A stretch of DNA of 64,000 bases from Phascolarctos cinereus (lineage: Eukaryota > Chordata > Mammalia > Diprotodontia > Phascolarctidae): the NCBI RefSeq assembly GCF_002099425.1, contig NW_018344008.1:10656501-10720500 (forward strand). Direction: 5' to 3'. Positions 58,069-64,000 of the stretch are shown one piece after another (position 1 is the stretch's first letter; every line of letters begins with the position of its first letter). The notes below the pieces were generated by a model. The model saw only the letters and a program-made list of their open reading frames with translations. It made no database searches and was not told the DNA's origin. Position numbers and translations under genes: made by a program.

Positions 58069-60558
58069 TGTTAAATATAGCCCTAGGTTTTTAAGTAATG
58101 GAGATTCTTTTTTCTTCAGCCAAAGACAAGGTTTATTAAAACATCCACCATATTGACCAGACTCTTAAGGAGTCTGAACATTAGTGAGCTATTAGGTAGA
58201 TTATAAGAATCTGAGAAGTGGCTAGATTATAAGAATCTGAGCATCTTAATGGAGATAAGATGGATCTTATATACAGAAAGACTATGGGAGCAGATCTAGG
58301 AGTGGCCAAGTAGTCTATGAGGTAATAGAACTCCAGGGACCTGGACCACCTGTGGCCAAGGGAGAAAGGAGCCTAGATAGGATTAAGGGTGGTAAGTGGC
58401 CTGGGGCCATAGGGAGGTAAGACACTGGAGGGCTAGGTTAGGTTAAGGGCAACTGAGGATTGGGAGGTTGGGTGTAGGCAATAACAAAAGGCCAGTTGAT
58501 GAGATGATAGCCTCAGGCAAACCCCAGAGATTTGGCCATATGGGAAAGTCCGCGGTTTTTCCTTTTTGGGGTCTAGATCCTATCCTCATCATCCCCCCCC
58601 CCAAACAAATGGGATCCAAATTCTTTAGGGATAAGGGGAGAAGGTCTTGGCTTCTGAAACTGCTTCCTGCTGGGAAGGGACATAGAGCTGTCCCTGCCTC
58701 AAGGGGGTCCTAAAAAGGAGGTTGACTGGAACCAAGCACAGGCTGCATCCAGGGAACAATGGGGGGACACTGGCTGGTACCCCATGTTTTCTATCAACTG
58801 TAGGTGAATGGCCTGTAGTCTAGAAGAATCTGATAGAAAAGACTGCAGGGCCCAAATGACAGGATAAAACATCCTTAGCTCTGTTTGGATTCAGATAATG
58901 CAGTTTTCCAACCATGAAGTATCAAATCCACCTCATAGCCAGACTCAGGAATAGCCAGGTGGGCAATATTTCTTTTCAAAGGAACAGAATGGGGGACTGA
59001 GCCAGGGGATCCCATCTTAGACTGAGGCTAACATTGTCCTCTCATCTTTTCCTGATGCTGACTTCCCACCAGTATCACATTCTCTGAGTATCTTGTGGCA
59101 TTTCTCTCAGATGGTGGATTATTGGTTATCAATGGATTATGATCCATCAGACAACTCAAAATAAAATCCTAGGAGCTTTTACCTTAAACAGCAAGTTTCA
59201 TTAATCACAGCTTAGGAAAAACTTTTCCAGGATTTACATCTCAAACTTAAATTTGTCCTGGTGTAAAAAGCCAATCATTAGAGATTTCTATACACTTGCA
59301 TATTCTCAGCAAGCCATATATAACCCAAACAAGCTTTTTGGCTAGTTTACACATTAAAACAATAACCAACAATAGCCAAATTATTTTAGTGGTAACTAAA
59401 TTATGAAAAGTTGCTTCACATAACTGATACAAAAAGTTCACCAACTTGAAACTTGAAACAAACCCATTATTAATCAGGTGACTTAAGTTTTGTTAAATAC
59501 ATTTCCAAATTACTTTACACGTCTCATCATTAGCAGTTAAAACTACAACTTTAAGAAGAGCATGCTTACCCAAGTTCACAGGCTGGCTTCATTACCTTGA
59601 GCAGGATGTGCTGAACCTGGGTGATGCTTCCAGGCAAAGGTTGCCCCAGGGCCCAAGGCCTTTCCCAGGGGGGCTCACACTATAGCTTATGCCCCTCCCT
59701 TCTTCTTCCTTTCCCAGGTGGGGGAGGGTGAAATCAAAGGTGAGGGGTAAAGAGTGAAACTCTCTTCTCCTATGAGAGGGGTTAACAGATATCCTCTTGA
59801 CTCAAGGGAAGGGAGTGACTAGGTTGTAAAGAGATGTTTCAAAACTCCTTAATGATCAATCACAAAACCTCCAGAATCTGCCAAGATATTTTTAGCTGTT
59901 CTAACTTTTCCCTGTCACTTCCATGAAGGAGAATTCAGGTGTGTATAGGGAAGGGAGTAAGTAAGCCTCAGGGAACCAAAAAGCAACTGCAGTTTTCCCC
60001 AATTCCCTAGCACTTAGAGAATTGACAGAATTGGGCATACACTTGCACATAGGTCATGCGTCCTTGTCCTCTATGCTGTGGAAGGTGTACTCAGGTCCAT
60101 GGCCTAGAACCAACCCAGTGTACTGAGAGCCTGAGAGGGTCAGGCTGAGTGCAAGACAGCCTGATAACTGTCTGCCTAAAAAGCACCTTCAAGTCTTGGT
60201 GCTTGGAGAGCTACCCCAACTGTAGAGCAAGAAAGGAGGTGGGGCAGGGGTTACATGTCTTCCAGTCTTGGCTGGAGAAGAACTTGGAGTTAGGCAGTTT
60301 CCCTGCACGGGCCACCAAAATGTTGAGATTTAGGGTTTTAGGGGTTCTGGGACCCCAAAATCATAAAATGTGGGTCCTGCCTGAAAGAATTTGACCCAAG
60401 CCCTCTTTCAGTCAAAGACAAGGTTTATTAGAACATCTGCCATATTGGCCAGTCTCTTAAGGAGTCTGAAAATTAATGAGCTATTAGATAGATTATAAGA
60501 ATCTGAGAAGTGGCTAGATTTTAGGAATCTGAGCATTTGGCTAGATTATAAGAATCTG
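58069..60558 (-). mobile_element. Endogenous retrovirus fossil with tRNA-Ile-like primer site, reverse
   Basis: Two related LTR segments in direct orientation lie about 2.3 kb apart: 3' LTR at about 58069-58591 and a shorter 5' LTR piece at about 60321-60558. They share the AATAAA region next to AGACAAGG and the text TCTTAAGGAGTCTGAA. Next to the 5' LTR, on the minus strand, TGGTGGCCCGTGCAGGGA (60317-60300) closely resembles the binding site for the 3' end of tRNA-Ile, the primer class of HERV-I-like elements. About 1.7 kb of internal sequence remains, much less than a whole provirus, with no recognisable gag, pol or env gene. It is broken, with large losses. The visible difference between the LTRs suggests an old insertion. 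A polypurine-like G run precedes the 3' LTR. Confidence 0.7.
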
Positions 60559-60575
60559 AGCTGAGATTAATTTTT

Positions 60576-60718
60576 TTTAAAATTTAAATAGTATTTTTCC
60601 CAATTACATATCAAGAAAAAATTAGCACTCAATTTTACAAGATATTGAGTTCCAAATTTTTTGATAGGCAGTTTGATATAATGTATCATGTAAAACATAT
60701 TTCCATATTCATCACAGT
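60576..60718 (-). mobile_element. L1 LINE 3' UTR, reverse (left part)
   Basis: TGAGTTCCAAATTTTTTGAT and GGCAGTTTGATATAATGTAT match the reversed L1 3' UTR in other copies. Confidence 0.6.
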
Positions 60719-60890
60719 TGTGGAAGAAGAAACAGATCACAAGGACATGAGGATGATCCAGAAAGAATTCAAGAGGCAGATTTTCTCCTAGTGAAGAGGG
60801 CTATATTGACACAAAAGTAGTGGGCTAGTCCTTAGGATTACTAGCAGCTTGGAGAAAGACAGAGGCTTGCTTTTGTATACAAATCTTATA
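60719..60890 (-). other. Unassigned 170-bp insert, possibly LTR fragment
   Basis: The segment separates the L1 3' UTR from the rest of the L1. On the minus strand it ends in CA, has a TATAAG-like start and C/T-rich text, so an LTR scrap is possible. Evidence is weak. Confidence 0.25.
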
Positions 60891-62595
60891 ATGCTCTGTC
60901 TCTTATTTGGTCATGAATTCTTCCCCTCTTCATAGATCTGAGAGATAGACTAATCCTTGTTCTTCTAATTTGATTGCTTCCCTGTCTATTGTACCTTTTA
61001 GTAAGATGTAGTTTCCTTCCTTATCTCTTTTAATTAGGTATATTTTTGCTTTTATTTTGTCCAAGATCAGTATTGCTGCACCTGTTTTGTTTGTTGGTCT
61101 TTTTTTTTTTTTACTTCAGCTGAAATATAATAGATTCTACTCCCACCCCTTACGTTTACTGTGTGGGTCTCTCTGCTTCAAGTGTGTCTCTTGTAAGCAA
61201 TGTATTGCAAGATTCTGGTTTGTTTGTTTTTTTAATCTACTCTGGTGTCTTCTTCTGTTTTATGGGAGAGTTCATCCCATTTGCATTCCCCGTTTATGAT
61301 TACTACCTGTGTATTTCCTTCCATCCTATTCTTCCTCCTGTTTGTTCTCTTTCTCCTTTCACTTTTTCCCACCTCACCAGTGTTTTGCTTCTGTCCACTG
61401 CTTCCCTCAATCTACTCTACTTTCTCTTAGTTCTCACCCCACCCACCTTAATCTTCTCTCCTCCTACTTCCCTATCAAGTAGGATAGATTTCTATATTCA
61501 ACTGATTATGTATATTATTCCCTCTTTGAGCCAATGCTGATGAGAATAAGATACAAGTAATGCCCATTGCCTACCTTCCCATCTTCCTCTCCACTATAAA
61601 AGGTCTTTCTCACCTCTTCATGTAAGATAATTTGCCCCATTCTACCTCTTCCTTTTATCTGAACCCTTTGTACTCCTCTTTCTCATCCCTTAAATTTTTA
61701 ATGTCATTCCCTCAAATTCACCTTCTGCCCATAGTGTCTATTTATTTATATTCCTTCTATCTGTACTCTTAAAGATACTATTTTAAGAATTACAAGTATC
61801 ATCTTCCTGTGCAGGGATGTAAACAATTTATCTCTATTGAGCCTCTTATGTTGTCTTTTCCCTCTTTACTTGTTTATGCTTCTCTTGGTTCTTGATATTG
61901 AAGGTAAGATTTTTGGCCTCATTCTAGTCTTATCCTAATGAAGGATTGAAATCCTTCTATTTCATTGAATGACCATTTTTTCCCTGGTGTATTATGCTTT
62001 ATTTTGCTGGGTAAGTGATTCTTCATTGTAGTCCTAGCTTCTTTGCCTTCTGGAATATCATGTTCCTCAACCAATGATCCTTTAATGTTGTAGCTGCCAG
62101 GTCCTACATGATCCTCATTATGACTCCTCAATATTTGAATTGTTTTCTTTCTGGTTGTATTTTCTCCTTGACCTGATAATTCTGGAATTTGGCTATGATA
62201 TTCCTTGGAGTTTTCATTTGGGGATCTCTTTTAGGAGGTAATCAGTGAATTCTATTTTAGCTTCTTGTTCTAGGACCTCAGGGCATTTTTCTTCAATAAT
62301 TTCTTGAAAAATACTGTCCAGGCTCTTTTTTTGATCATAGTTTTCAGGTAGACCAATACTTGTTAAATTCTCTCTTTTGAATCTATTTTCCAGGTCAGTT
62401 ATTTTTCCAATGAAGTATTCTACATATTCTTGTATTTTTTCATTTTGTTTTTACTGATTCTTAATGTCTCATGGAGTCATTAGCTTCCATTTGCCTAATT
62501 CTAATTTTTAAGGAATCATTTTCTTCAGTTAGCTTTAGTACCTCCTTTTCCATTTGGCCAATTGTACTTCTTAAGGAGCTGTTTTCTTTTTTTTT
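60891..62595 (-). mobile_element. L1 LINE, reverse: ORF2 pieces, linker, ORF1
   Basis: Reverse order: a short ORF2 C-terminal segment (60895-60965) joined to endonuclease (60970-61300, CCTTGCNET-like CLQDTLEAERPTQ), the linker (61300-61840), then ORF1 C-terminal and RRM parts (61850-62450) and some coiled coil to a T-run at about 62582-62600. RT is deleted. It ends 170 bp before exon 6. Confidence 0.8.
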
Positions 62596-62771
62596 TTTCT
62601 TGACTTACCTTTATAATAATATGCCATCAATTCTTTGATGAAAAAAGAATTGTCTTAAAGAAACCTATTTCTTCAGTAAATGATCACAGTGTTATATTTA
62701 CAAAAAAAAAAAAGGTTGTTGGAGCCAATGAAAGAATTTTCCTTTTAATGATTGAATATTTTATATTCCAG

Positions 62772-62870
62772 GTCTTTTGCAATCACTGTCATTGATTGGC
62801 TCAGTACTAGGCTTTCTGCTAGGAGCATTATGTGGAAGAATGTATGTGGACATTGGATATGTAGACCTAA
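62772..62870 (+). CDS. SLCO1B: SLCO1B-like exon 6 (TM5)
   Basis: Acceptor TATTTTATATTCCAG, donor CTAA|GTAAGT, 99 nt, phase 1 to 2 counted with the carried base (33 codons plus one base). It encodes LLQSLSLIGSVLGFLLGALC then GRMYVDIGYVDL, matching TM5 and the MYVDIGYVDL motif of SLCO1B. Confidence 0.94.
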
Positions 62871-63129
62871 GTAAGTACAAGGAAATCAAAGCAATATATA
62901 AATTTATTCTCTTTTCATCATGCTTTGAAAGAATTCTATTCTAATTACAACTTATAATATCACTACATTGTAATATAAGATGAAATTATATTTTTCCCAT
63001 TTTGCAAATATAGAAACCATGGGGAATGGTAACTAGAATAAATGTGAGGTTCTGTGCATATAAGTTTAATACAATTAACTGAAAGCAAACATTCAAATAA
63101 TCATTTGGAATTTTTATTTGTTGCCAAAT
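62871..63129 (+). other. SLCO intron 6, start
   Basis: Nothing recognised. Confidence 0.5.
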
Positions 63130-64000
63130 AATGAATCTCAACAAAATTAAGACCAATTTCCTTAATTAATATCAAAGCAAACATTTTAAATAAAATACTA
63201 TCAAAGGAATTACAGCAATTTATGACAAAGATCATGCTCTACGACCGGCGGGGATTCATACTAGCAATGCAGGGTTGATTCAATATTCGGAAACTGTATG
63301 AATTATTGGCCATATCAATAACAACAACAAAAATACATGATTATATCAATAGATGTAGGAAAAAGCCTTTAATGACATACAATACTCATTCTTATTAAAA
63401 TAGTAAAAAGCATAGGAATTAATAGAGTCTTTCTTGAAATGTTAAGTAGTGTCTATCTAAAATCAATACATGGTAGTAAATAACTATAGAAATCTAGTGT
63501 GTGAGAAACCCAAAAGTCCATGCTTTGGGGGTAAAAATACACCATTTGACAAAAAATTGCTAGGAAAACTGGAAATCAATTTTCAGAAACTAGGTATAGA
63601 CCAACATCTTACACAGCATACCAAGATAAGGTGAAAATGGGTACCTGATTTATATCACAAGTCATATCACAAGTAAATTAAGAAAACATAAAAAGTATAT
63701 CTCTTGGATCTATGAATGAGGGAAGAGTTTATGACCAAACAGAGACAGAGAGGACCATAAGAAGTAAAATCAATAACTTTGATTACATGGATTTAAAAGC
63801 TTTTGTACAAAAAAAAACCCTAATGTGGCCAAAATTAGAAGGAAAACTGTAAACTAGGGTGAGAGGAATTTTAGAGCAAGTTTCTCTGATAAAGGCCTCA
63901 TTTCTCAAATATATAGGTAATGCACTCAAATTTGTAAAATATAATAGTCATTCCCCAGTTGATAAATGGTCAAAGGATATGAATAGGAAATTTTCAGAAG
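63130..64000 (+). mobile_element. L1 LINE ORF2 fragment, running off the window
   Basis: + strand RT start region (GACCAATTTCCTTAATTAAT, then RMQG-like text near 63270), a deletion near 63470, then the ORF2 C-terminal region (KPFVQKKTLMWPKLEG-like near 63800). It continues past the right edge. Confidence 0.78.

Larger units (their letters stand above)
33850..62870 (+). other. SLCO1B: SLCO1B-like organic anion transporter gene, 5' six exons (continues past window)
   Basis: Six exons joined in frame give roughly 253 residues of an OATP1 protein, up to transmembrane segment 5 of the expected 12. OATPs are sodium-independent uptake carriers in the plasma membrane. They move bile salts, conjugated steroids, thyroid hormones and drugs, and SLCO1B members act mainly in liver in mammals. 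Intron lengths are about 8.9, 0.84, 7.6, 0.26 and 10.6 kb. Similarity is nearest SLCO1B (IERRFGI, GSFEIGNLLVI, PHFFMGYY, WIYVMMGNMLRGIG, YVDIGYVDLS) over SLCO1A and SLCO1C. A 1A/1B ancestor-like paralogue cannot be excluded. The signature of the family around TM6 and the Kazal-type loop lie outside. Confidence 0.85.

Noticed and set aside
1-64000. tRNA or other structural RNA genes
   Set aside because: The only tRNA-like stretches found are SINE heads. No complete cloverleaf with A and B boxes outside SINEs was recognised by eye.

Overview
The window is vertebrate, almost certainly marsupial, nuclear DNA. It is AT-rich and has no bacterial gene organisation. The repeats are diagnostic: a marsupial-type tRNA-derived SINE at 35990-36223 and again, reversed, at 55665-55794; marsupial-style L1 LINEs with a long ORF1-ORF2 linker; ORF2-less half-L1 (HAL1) elements; and old L2 LINE and CORE-SINE fragments.

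One host gene is present. It is the 5' coding part of an organic anion transporter of the SLCO1 family, closest to SLCO1B (OATP1B), on the + strand. Six exons can be placed: 33850-33990 (start codon at 33874), 42843-42984, 43828-43960, 51595-51716, 51980-52126 and 62772-62870. All splice phases fit (0,1,2,1,1). Together they encode the cytoplasmic N-terminus through transmembrane segment 5, and the gene runs off the right edge. The first coding exon is only 39 codons. It lies between two sense-strand L1 elements and is recognised by its position, its acceptor and its similarity to the SLCO1B N-terminus.

Nearly everything else is layered transposon debris. 1-1260: an endogenous retrovirus (ERV) remnant (env-like fragment and LTR). 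2290-5990: a reversed L2 split by an L1. 6297-13043: three L1s, two of them tail-to-tail. 13060-17345: an old L1 split by a HAL1 with clear 13-bp target-site duplications. 17346-19884: mostly unassigned. 19885-24372: a reversed L1/HAL1 interrupted by a 1.9-kb processed retrocopy with a 16-bp duplication. 24373-25650: two more reversed L1 5' ends. 26030-28085: a forward L2 split by other sequence. 28800-33700: L1 pieces leading up to the first SLCO exon.

Inside the SLCO gene, intron 1 holds an almost full-length but decayed L1 (34648-41518) carrying a SINE. Intron 3 holds opposed old L1s. Intron 5 holds a three-level nest (SINE in HAL1 in L1) and then a reversed retrovirus fossil whose primer-binding site resembles the tRNA-Ile type. 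No RNA genes, CRISPR arrays or prokaryotic features were seen. I saw no intact autonomous transposon.
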